The translations under genes and the position numbers were made by a program. Under the pieces are notes generated by a model that had not been told where the DNA came from, did not search any database, and saw nothing but the letters and a program-made list of their open reading frames with translations. This document shows, piece by piece, positions 33,401-44,265 of a stretch of DNA of 64,000 bases (its first letter is position 1; every line of letters starts with the position of its first letter). The DNA comes from Nereocystis luetkeana (taxonomy: Eukaryota; Sar; Phaeophyceae; Laminariales; Laminariaceae), in NCBI GenBank assembly GCA_031213475.1, contig JARUPZ010000019.1, forward strand, positions 9,764,698-9,828,697, written 5' to 3'.

Positions 33401-35303
33401 CTATGCTTGTCAACCTCAAAGACGTGCAGCAGGTGAGCTTATGCCAAGAACCTCCTGCGGTCGCATAGACTATTGACCTACTTTGTCGACCGTTTTCCCA
33501 TCTTTCCGAGCGTCCACCCGCGGCCGTTTCAGCCGTTATTCACCTTCAATAAGGCCGGGTCAGATAACTTCCCCAGCAGAGCCAGGGTGTGCGCGTCGAC
33601 GGCGAGCTCCCTTTCGACGAGAGTGGACTGGAACACTCGGGCGTTTCTTTGCGCCGCCAATCTTGCCGTGAATGGCCGCCTTAAAAAACGTTTTGAGGAC
33701 CACAACAATGTCAGCAGCGTGAGTGTAGATGAACGCCGAATCAGACAGCGCACGCGAAATAACAGAGTCGTGGTTCGCGGTTGTTCCATAGGCCGACCTG
33801 TTTCCGATACACTTAAATAGTAGCAAGACAACACTTGAATGGCGCACCCATCGACGGAAACAACAAAAATCTCACATACATGTTAGGTTCTTCGGCCGCG
33901 CTTTTTCCTTCCCGAGGGCGTGTCTTGGTTTTCCTGAAGGGCTTATGTACCGGCCCGATGGGTGCTCGTCTGATTACGTCGTCGCCTGGACCGGCGTTCC
34001 AAGGGCGATGCAAAGGCGCATGCTTCGCTTTCGTCGGGCGGTCGACGTACCCATCGACGTAAAAGCCAAGCCCGCTGTCTCCCAATCTGAACACAAAGCC
34101 GCTCCTAGCATCGTTGAATGAGTCGGAAGGGAGAAATACTCCGCCTTGGTCCAGGTCAGTTTTAGTGACACCTTTTTCTCCGTCTACTTCTACGACGGGC
34201 CGTTCTGATTGCTCCGGTGAGGGCGAAATCACGACAGGAACTTTTTCAGTGCTGTTCACAAATCTGCAGGCCACATTCTCGTCCCCACTCGGTACAGTAT
34301 CCGCTTCTCCTGGAACCCCCCCGCCGACGATGCTGTCCAACTCACCCTTTGCTCCATTTGAGGTTTCTAGCCGCGTCCCAGCCTTATTCATGTCGACCTC
34401 TGCGACTGCAGGTCTCGCCTGTGTTGTTATCCTGTCAGCTGTAGACGGCTCATTTTCGCCGTCGACGCATGCACCCATTGCGAGTACTCCGGATGACCCT
34501 GGGACGTCCTCCATGATGGCATGGCATGATCTTCTTCGTGACATTTCTTTGCCTCGAGAGTCAGAATGCTCCAGATCGTCCTCTCCGGCGTATGCACTGG
34601 TACCTTCTACAGCACAGACTACCTGCCCTGCGCTCGCGGTATATTGGTTCACCGGCCTGGCCACCGCCAGCTTCGGTTCATCGGCCGGCCGTCCTTCATC
34701 ATGTTCGTCTGTACAACAAATAGCTTCCAAGCATTTGCCAGAGCCGTGCGCAACCGCAGCGGGGACGGCCACTCCGCAATGTGAGTTGCTTATCGGCGGT
34801 AGAGCCGAGCCTCCCTCTTCTTCGTCTCCTTTGCTTTCCGCACAACCCTCGCCACCATGGTCCTGGTGGGTACCCAGAGCATCCCTACCAATATTAGTGG
34901 CGCAGGGGGTTGGTGCCTCTTTTAAAGAACCTCCTTGATACACCAATGCCGTACTCGAACCACTTGCTACGTCGCCCACTCGCGTTATTACGGCTGCCTC
35001 TCCAGTTGTACCATTATCTGGTTCTCCCGTTAGCGGCGATGTGTCTGCAGCAGCTCCCACTACAAGCGTAGGGGGTACGCTAGATTTGGAGTGGTTATTT
35101 CCCCTTTCCCGAACTTGCTCGGTGTGTTCCTCCCCAGGCAAGAGAGTCATGGCATTTCGTGCCTCTCCTGGCGGCCGCCATGGTTTTGCTGCTTCCGAGG
35201 AAAGGACGACTGCCGAGGCGCTCTGGCGCAGTTTAGGCAGAGGTTTCGCCTCGCCAGGTGCCGTAGACGCTAGGATCCCCCCAACTGCGACAGAACCATC
35301 CAT
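27433..35303 (-). CDS. Unidentified protein of about 1,580 residues, about 12 exons
   Basis: Exons read: 33880-35303 (ATG at 35303), 33544-33679, 33110-33252, 32207-32513 (or from 32162), 31785-31856, 31496-31663 (or from 31457), 30009-31270, 29361-29880, 28908-29089, 28637-28743 (or from 28605), 28351-28401, 27433-27800 with stop TAA. Phases match across all listed junctions. The N-terminal 400 residues are low-complexity and acidic, followed by RLGDSGLGFYVDGYVDRP. Later come helical parts (NARVFQSTLVERELAVDAHT, YAATLTRLGILWAAIRGVVE) and a basic segment with RPHTAP, RPHSAA and RPSTAS motifs, common in cytoskeletal or flagellar proteins. I do not recognise the family, and a flagellar role is only a guess. 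The end after 28605 is the weakest part: GAG|GTGAGC at 28605 is the stronger donor, but only GTGG|GTATGC at 28637 keeps the frame to 27433. Confidence 0.6.
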
Positions 35304-35551
35304 TAGACTCTATAGCAGAAGTGTGTTCGGCGGCGTTCAGCCGCCAAAGAGACCTCGGGTCGACGGTTCCTCGGCACCGAAACGCTCTCCTGACATACCC
35401 GTGTCCGCGTCCCCTTTTAGTTACGCACATGCAGGATGTCGAACTCCATAATACCGTAAACGGAGGCAGTATGATCATATGGCATACTTTCTGTTGCTGG
35501 GGGCCTTGTACCGAGGGCCCGAGCCGCTGAAGTACAGTAGAAGTAAGACGG
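35304..35551. promoter_or_regulatory. Bidirectional promoter interval between the unidentified gene and TTC13
   Basis: Only 248 bp separate the two divergent start codons, so both 5' UTRs and core promoters must lie here or in upstream non-coding exons. No clear TATA box was seen. Confidence 0.45.
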
Positions 35552-38500
35552 ATGCAAGTGCTCGGGGAAGGTGCTGCATCGGGGGCAGTTTTTTTTTCCG
35601 CTGGTCGTTTCTCCGAGGCACTGACTGAGTACGAAAATGACGAAAACCATACGCCGTCCATGTGCACTGGCGAGGTCGAGGTGGGGAGCACTGATGCGGC
35701 GAGTTTACGACCAGGAAAAGCATCGATATCTGCGATATCCAATCCGAGGGCTGTGTACACCGCATGCAACCGAGCCGCGGCCAAGGTTGAGCTGGAGATG
35801 TACAGGTCATGCCTGCACGATTGTGACGAGGCCATCAGGATGGAGCCGTTGTGTCTCCGGGCGCACTTACTGAAAGGTTAGACCCCACGATCCTTTTCTC
35901 CGCCGTCAAGTTTTAGTTTCAAAGTTTTAGATTTTACTTTTCCACAGAAGGTGGAGTATCCTGAATACCAGGTACATATATACTGGTAGCACTACAAGTA
36001 CGTCAACAGCAGTAGACTACCAAGTACCTGCTAGACTACAACAACGTACGAGTATACATCTGCTTCAGCTTACATAGTAGCGCTGACGGCACATGCAGAC
36101 AGCAGTCCGCACCATCTGCAACGAGCACACCGTGGAACGACTTTTAGTTTCGTTGTTTTGTGGACCGTTTAAAACAGCGCCTACCTGGATGCATGACGCG
36201 TGGCGCAGGACGGAGGACAAGCGTGCCGGTATTCTTGAGATCTACTACTCGAACCGCTGCCCTATGGTGTAAAATGATGCTGCCCGGCGCAGAGTTCGTA
36301 CTTTGAGGTATGTATGATATTACAAGGCGCTTCGCTCCGCGGGCGGCCTACGCCGCCCGCTACGCTCGCTCAGGAAGGAAAAAAGTACATCAAATCATGC
36401 GAAGCGAACAGAGGTCCACGATTGAGTTTAGTGTTTTCAAGGATCGTAACTGCAAACCGGCGACTTGATAATGCCAAGAGTCCCGCCGCCATGCTTCAGG
36501 AAAAAACAGCTCCGACGTCAGCTTGGATGCCACATATACGCTTCGCGTCGCGGATGTCGTACGTACGTACATACACCCCAGGTAGGGTACTTCTGCTGTC
36601 TGTACTTATTTTCTTCTTTCGATATGCTCTACCTGGTAACAGGTATGTCTGTACTGGTATGTACGAAGAAAGCGAAAGCACAGCACGGCACAGCAGCAAA
36701 AACAATGAAAATGAAACCGAAAACTCGGAAAGGAAAAAAAATCCCCGTCCCTCTCGTGTAATATTTTTCTGCCTGATTGGAACACCTTACACCCGGTCGA
36801 AAAGAAGAATATAAAAAATTGCACAGAAGAGCTTCTCTCTCAGCCTCGCACGCCGCCCGCTCCTCTCGCGACCACCTCGCTACCGATTCGGTCCGGGTAA
36901 GGCTCTTATCACTCTCTGCCACAATCAGCCCCGTCGCCCGCCCCGCGTGAAGCCCGGTGCTCACCGTGGCCGTCGTTCGCCAGCTCGATAACGTTGGTGT
37001 TCAAACTGCACACCTCCCTCTTTCAACTTCAGCGTGGTCGCAAAAATAAGCACCGCTTGAATATTATCTTGCCCTCCTGAACGACCTTTATAAACTCGTA
37101 CATACTCTATCAACAATCATAAATCGAAGCCAGACAAAGCCAGTTCATGCATCCCTCGTGTCTCGAGGCACACGCGACGCCTAGGCACGAAAGCGGCGAC
37201 CGCGCTCCTTGCAACCCACCCTCTACCCGCCAGCACCCGCTGACACCCGCGACGGTGCCGGGTCCTCCCGCGATGCCGTGCTCGGAGAACACGCACGCAC
37301 ACGAAACGAAAGAAGAAAAAAGGAAGAAAGGACCGAGAAAACAAAGAACTGCTGGAAAGGTCCGGCAAGTAATGAAAGGAGGCGGTTTGGAAGTGGGAGC
37401 TCTGAGAGGCCAGGGATGCACCAACCGAGCACGCTCAGGGGTTGTGATCTAAGTATGTAGTTCTATACCGATCACCTGGTACCAGGTATACCAGGTAGGA
37501 TGCACGAGTCCATCATGTTCGAGTTCAGCAACAGCAGCAGTGCATGATGTACGAGTACTGCTGTTGCTTGAAAGCGCGTATTTTGTAGACTTCCCCTACT
37601 ATCAGCAGCTGGGGATAAGCCCCTACGAAGAGAGAAGTTCTGCGCAGCAGTGCACCTATCTTCGAGCTCTATCAACACCTTTGAAAAAATGTAATACCAC
37701 ACGTGAACCTTTCGAACCCCAACCTCAACCTCAACCTTTGGAGTTGAATGTGCTCAGAGGCGTACAAGGTAGCAGTATTCCCGCCCGAACTGCCGGATTA
37801 TCAATGCCGGTGTCCAACACCGTACCCGCCGTGCCACTGCTGTACCGACTTGCGAGTTGAAGTGTGAGACTTGCCACAAACTTGAACTTTTCTCACTCTT
37901 CGGAGGCAAGCGGCGAAACGCCAAGGCGGAATAATGGCCAGACTTTGCCAGAGAAGAAGCTACCTGGTACAGCGTAAGCGTACGTCGTATGCTATCTGAC
38001 TACTCTGTTGTACACGTACTTATGCCCAGCGGAAATATGCCAGCCATGCCCTCTCCTTTTTTTTCGGCGAAAATTCGTTGGCTTTTTGTTCCTGGCCATC
38101 CAGCAGTGCCATCCAGCAGTGCTTGTGGTGGCACAAATATGTCCGAAAATCCTCTCCGCGTCGTTCTCGTTGTTCTCAGTTTCTTCCCGCGCGGCTGCCG
38201 TCGTGTCTTCGTTCGCTCCCATTTTTCGTATTTTTAGGACAAGCTTTCCAGCGTCTGGGCAAGCCCGCCCAAGCCCGCCAGGCATTCGAGGCCGGCATGA
38301 CCGCTGGGAATGCGGGAGGAGATGTTCTGATCTTCGTGCAGCTAGTGGACGCCCTCAAGCAGCAGCCTGTGCCTGCTGCTGCTACTGCTGCTGCTGATGC
38401 TGAAGACCCGGAAGTCGCAACGGAACGTGGTCCTGCGCCGATAGCCAACGCTGCTAGCGGTAGCTGCCCAGCCGTCGAGACAACGAGCCGCGCGATCACC

Positions 38501-41500
38501 CGGAACGTGGAGATAAAGCTAGCTTCCTGCCTTGAAACGGATGAGAGGTCTCGCCCACAGCAGTTGTTGGGCGCCGATTCCTCGTCGTACGAAGTAGTGC
38601 CCGAGGAGCCAGCACCTTGTGCGGATTATGTTTCTGTGGAAACAAGTAAGGTTGGAGCCGATGACTGCGCGAGGGCTGGAGCTGTGATTGCTGAGGTTTC
38701 CACCGCAATCCAGGAGGCCACCGGCGACGGACGAGAACCAAGCGAAGATGAAGGGGAAGCCAGAAGCACCGAAGGAGTGGAAATGGTGGGGGGGGGCGGA
38801 GAAGGCGAGGGGCCTCTTGCAGTAGCAGCCGTGAAGAAGAAGAAAAAGAAAAAGAAGAAGAAGCGCAGCAAGGCCGGGAAGACGACGTGGACGGGGGAGG
38901 AGGACGAGCACGGGCATCGCTTGACTCTCAGCGCCAACGCGGAGGGGGGCGGGTTGGTGGTTGACGGACTGTCGGCGGTGCTGGCCGCGAGTAACATCAG
39001 CCACTCGCTGTTGGAGGCGGCGAGGGCGCAGCTTTGCCACTCCGTCGGAAATCCAGACATCGATAACCTCATCGCCTTGGGGTATCTCCAGGTATCGTTG
39101 GTACCTGGTACCTGGTAGTAGCATAAGAGCTTGTTGCCGAGATGCAGTTATCAGTGGTAATCCCCTTGAAAATGTCACGAGGGCGGGAACGATTGTACCC
39201 CGCGATCGCCGTTCGATGTATGAGTGGTTTACGTATTATAAGTACTCGAGTTAAGTGACCTTGTTTAGTTTCATTTTAGGCTTGCAGGAAATTTAGACTG
39301 TGGACGTTTATTACCTCGTACGGTATACGATGGTTGGGGGTAAGGGTTACTCCGGAGGACAGGAGTGGGACTGGATGAGGTACCTTGAGGAGGACCTCAA
39401 GGAGTTCGGCATCAAGCTCGAAGGGTGGCGCGAGGCAGCACAGAAAGCCGGCAGATGGTTCCGACGGGTCGAGGAAGGGGCGGAGGCCTTCATGCGGAAA
39501 TGGCATACAGATGAGAAGGAGGCATCGGCAGAACGGCATAGAATAGCTGCAACCACGACCACAGCCGTTGACGCCAACGCGAGTGTGCAGAATGGCAGGG
39601 AAGAGGGGGGGGGCGAAAGGGGGACGAGGGGGAATGGCGGGGGGGGGGGAGGGGAGGCGGTCTGCCCAACAGACTGAAGCCTGGTTATGGCCATCATCGT
39701 CATGATGCACTCCTTTCTTTGGGACCCAAGTAACTAGCATGGTGCCATCTGGGCAACTTTGCGTGTCTGTATGCTCCAGTACCTGCCTTTGGTATTTTCT
39801 TTCCCCCCCGCCCGTGATTATCGCTTTTTTGTCCCTTTCATTTTTCTTTCATTCCCGTTTGTACCTCTTTGTGTCTTTGTTAGTATGGTCCGTTTTGCCT
39901 TTTTTTTGCGTTTTGCTATCTGCGTCTGTTTTAGTTTTGTTTTTGTTTTTCTTTTGCTTAGCTTCATCTTCTTTTTTTAGGTTTTTGTCTGGTATTAATA
40001 GTCTCCTTTTTGCTTCCCTGGTGTCCGCAGTGGTGGAGTGCGTATGCTTGTTTTTTGTGTTTTGCCTCTGTTTTTACTTGAGGTATTTCTTCCACTCCAG
40101 AGTTATTGGAGCCTGTCCTGCGACCACGGACTGCATTGAATTGTGAGTTAATGTGAGAACAACAACAACAACAACAACCCGGTGTGTCTTTACAGGAGGC
40201 CACATACCGTCCGCCATAGTCGAGCTGTGCCTCATAATGAGGCGTGTATGGCGCTCACTTTCGCTTCCCCCCCCCTGCCTGGTCAATGAAAACCCGACGT
40301 GCTCCGTCCCGGCATTTTAAAGGATGCAAGGGTCTCTGGTCATAGGACTACGCCCATGCATGACACGAGTACGACCCCCCCACCCCCCGACGATCGCAGG
40401 TGAACACCGGCAACTACCGCAAGGCCGTAGAGCTTTTCCGCGGCCTGCTTTCCCTTAGGCCTGGACTTGTTGGTGCCCACCTCGGCCTCGGTAGCGCGCT
40501 CGCTCTTCTGGGCGGCATGGAGGTAGCTGTGGCGTCGTTCAGCTCTGCTATCGAGGTGAATAGAGAATGTTAACAAGGGTGTGTTTGTGAGGTAGGTACT
40601 CTGGGATACCCAGGTACCAAACTTGGTTGTTTTGGTCATACTCGGGTCGGCACTCAAGCCACACCCTTGTTGGGCCGCAGAGTCGGTCGTCGTGCTCTTC
40701 TGTTCTGTGATAGCTACGTGACAAAACATGATTGTCGCCATTTTTGTTGGGCATGATGATCGCCCAATTTGCAACGTGTCAACGTGTTGCTTCTTTGCAT
40801 GAATGCGCAGGTTTAGTTGGCCTCCTCTCAAACGTGATTGTTTTCGAGGCTTACATTTACGCGATGCCTATTTTCACGCCGTGGTGCATGGTACATTCTT
40901 ACATTTTCGAAAGTTTTCGTAGTGGTTGCCTGTTTTATTTACGAAGAAAAGAGGTGACGGCCATCCTACATGTTCATGCGAATAATAGCCTCGAAAATCA
41001 TACTCTCAAGGCTTGGGGCACGCCTTTTGGGCTAAACTACCAAGTACGAGTAACACCTTGCTAGCGAGTACCTGGGGGGTAACCTGACACGTTTCACCCA
41101 AAATTGTTTGTGTGCGCGTTCGCTGCAGGCCAACCCGCTGGAGCCCGACTGCTGGAAGCGACGAGGACAAACCCGCGCCGCCATGGGGCATGTGGTGGGG
41201 GCGTTGAGTGACCTCGACCGGGCGGTGGAGCTTTCTGAAGGCGGAGATCCCGACGTGTTGCACCAACGCGGCATGGTGTACCACAAGGTAAAAACAGACT
41301 TTTCTTCCTTTCTGAGCGCGTGGTGCCATGAGCCGTGTACTCTTCGTTTGTTTGTGCGATAGGAACATCGACGCTGCGAAGCAGGTGGACGTGCAACCAA
41401 CGATTACCTCTTTTTTTCGACGACGAGCGATGAGAGATGAGGAAACGGAACCGTACGATTGCTGCCTTAGTGAGCCACGAGGGGTTTTAGGGTGCGAATT

Positions 41501-44265
41501 TATAACGCTCACGCGGGATGTATCGCCCGTTCATGCAGCACGTTCGAAGTGGCGCCGTATACCTATCTCTCCCCGCTGTGATTGTTTACATTCGGATCGG
41601 AGCCTCCTGTCTTTGTACCATATTTTATCTCTTACCTGCTATGTCTTGTTGTCCATCTCTTCTCCATTTCTTACATGTTGATATCTATTTCTTCGTGTTC
41701 GTCCGTCTGATGCGTGCGACATTCGAAGTTGATGTACTTTACCCGCGCAGCGTTGGACTTTGGTGAGGTGGTCAAATCGAGTGTCGACGCAAAAACGGAC
41801 TGGAATATGATCGGGTTGTGCCGGGCACAGCTCGGAGAACCCGTCGCCGCCGAGAAAGCGTACCGCCGGGCGCTGTCGATTGACGTTTCCTTCAAGGTAG
41901 GGATGACAGCATAACAACTGTAAACAGTATAAGAGAGTTTTGCGTGGTGCATGGGGGACTGTCGCCGAAGGATATCCGTACAGTAGCCATTTGTTGTACT
42001 GGGTATACGCACCACGATGCTAACCCAGCCTCTTGGGACTTGAGAGGGAAATTTTGGCTCTTAAAAGGGGCCAAAAAATGGCCACTGCTTGAGTGATTGG
42101 GGGATGACACATATTGCTGTCCGAGTTACAATGGTTGAATGCAAATAGTCGTGCGGCACGGGGGCAACATGACCCTACCCGTATTGCTAGGCGCTCACGA
42201 TGCTACTATTACGGGGGACGATATTAAATAGGACCTACGGTACTCACAAAAACCTATATATTTCGCTGTTTTTACTAACAATATTTGGTCCTATTTACTA
42301 TGGTCCCCCGTAACAGACGGCCATTAACACGAAAGGCATCAACCATTGTTCTTGTCACGCGGTTTCAAAGGGGTCTCAAAGGGGTTGACAACGCCCCCGC
42401 CCTAAAAACAGTGTATTAAGGCCAAAAAATAGGCCTCGGCAAAAGCGCACAAAAAGACCGCTCTCCTACCATTCACCTGGAATTACTTATAGCTTTTTTT
42501 TTTTTATGTACGGTAGCTTGATTTCGGCAGTAACGGTGTTTATTGGGGATGCTGTCGCCTTTAAGGTCACACTCGCGGGCGTTGCCCTTCAAGGCTCGCA
42601 CTGCGCCAAACCTTAACCTTCGAAAAAAAAAATCGGGTCAGCTGTTCGCTCCGCTTTTGCCGTAGATCGTAATTCCGGCAAAAACCTCTGCGGCGTAATC
42701 GCATCAGCGATGTTCTTGTTCTCTCGTAGACTCATCGCCGAAATCGAGTCTGTGGTCACAGGACAGGCTCCGACACCATGCATTCCAGTGATGAAATGGC
42801 TCCGCGATTGCTCAGCCGTGTGTTGTTTGTCTCCGGCGTCGATGGCAGGAAGCGTGGGCCAACCTTGGGTCGCTTCTGAGGGACTGGGGGAAAGGTAAAG
42901 AGGCGTTGATTGCGTTTGACAATGCCATCGTCCTAGACACGGCCTATGTCCATGCATACCACCTGCGCGGGGTTTGCAAGCACGGGATGGGCGACCACAG
43001 AGGGGCACAGGCGGATTTCGTGAGGGGGCAATTTTATGACAGCCAGGTACTAAATGATCAAGTGCGTCGTGTCAACTCCTCCGGTGCACTCACTCGTCGC
43101 TTACTGGATAATTTGGCGTATGGTAGAATGCTGATAGTTTTTGCCCCTCCTGCGTCTGGTGAACAACATAGGTTATCGCCGGGTTGTTCCTGGTTTATCT
43201 GGATGGGCGTTTTTCCTTTTCGGCCGTGCAGTACATTAATTGCAAGGGTATGTTGGTAAGTACCAGGTAGATACTCTCGGGATCCCCGGGTACATACTGG
43301 TACATCCCCGAGTATGTCCGAAACAACCAGTTTTTGGTACCCGGGTACCGGAGTTTGTAGAGCGTGTACCCTACTAGGCACACCGTTGACAAGCTTGTGC
43401 GGTACTGTGGCTTCGCGCATCGGTTACCTCATAGCCTGGACTTGGACACGCCTCATGCCCTCAACGCAGGGGTTGCCAACGCTAACCATCGCACACTGTA
43501 TCTTACTCGCGTATACTATATCACATCACATGATATCGTATGACCTCTTATCGTATCATATCGTATTAATCATATCATATCGTAGCGTGCCTTGGTGAGC
43601 CAACCCCTTCGGGACTTGAAGGGGAAAACATGTCAGAATGCAACGAGGATTACAGTTTCAGCATCAATAACCCACACGGAGCGAACATCCCGGGCTACTG
43701 GGGTACGGGATGTACCCGAAGCACACTGCGCGGAGATCTCCGACACACGCGGAGCATGAAATCGCTCGTACTGCTGCGCGCTCCCTCTATCCCTCTAGGT
43801 GGATAGTGAGACCGCACCCCCGGGATACTTTCGGTCTCTATGTAACCTCCCAACAAGAGGGTTGTTACCAGAATAACCCCTTCTTGTTGCGGACAAAGAA
43901 CTTGGAATTAATGCAGGATAATTTCTGCAGTAGGAAAATGGCTAGCACGATCGATGGTGGGGTATGTGCACGGGTGTTTGGGGACGTTTTTTGCTGAAGC
44001 TCCTCGCTCCCAACTCCTGTGCAAAAACAAACGTGTCCCGACCTCGACGCGCGCGTAGGATGAGCGTTGCCGTTACATGGCGGCGCTGTGCATGCATGCC
44101 AGGGGGCAGCTTGACGAGGCTGTTCGCGCCTACGACGCGCTACTGTCGCTCAAGCCGGGGCACCAGGCGTGGTACACCAGAGAGTGCTGCGTGTACCTGT
44201 GGGCAAACTTTCGGCGACCCTGGCGCGATTTTTCTCCCGACGCTGAGACGGACCCTGAGTTCAAG
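35552..44265 (+). CDS. TTC13: TTC13-like exons 1-7: TPR array
   Basis: The TPR units visible are: GAVFFSAGRFSEALTEYE and SCLHDCDEAIRMEPLCLRAH (exon 1); LLKG|QAFQRLGKPAQARQAFEAG (exons 1-2); NTGNYRKAVELFRGLLSLRP and LGLGSALALLGGMEVAVASF (exon 3); NPLEPDCWKRRGQTRAAMGH (exon 4); WNMIGLCRAQLGEPVAAEKA (exon 5); EAWANLGSLLRDWGKGKEAL and YHLRGVCKHGMGDHRGAQAD (exon 6); YMAALCMHARGQLDEAVRAY (exon 7). Exon 2 also encodes a ~230-residue insert, acidic with Ala/Glu/Gly, ending in a run of ten lysines near 38834-38863. TPRs form a protein-binding superhelix. Introns of 0.3-2.4 kb separate the exons, often between TPR units. Confidence 0.82.

Noticed and set aside
34114-34938. 274-codon plus-strand reading frame
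   Set aside because: It is the antisense shadow of the large first exon of the minus-strand gene, which has proper splice borders and phase.
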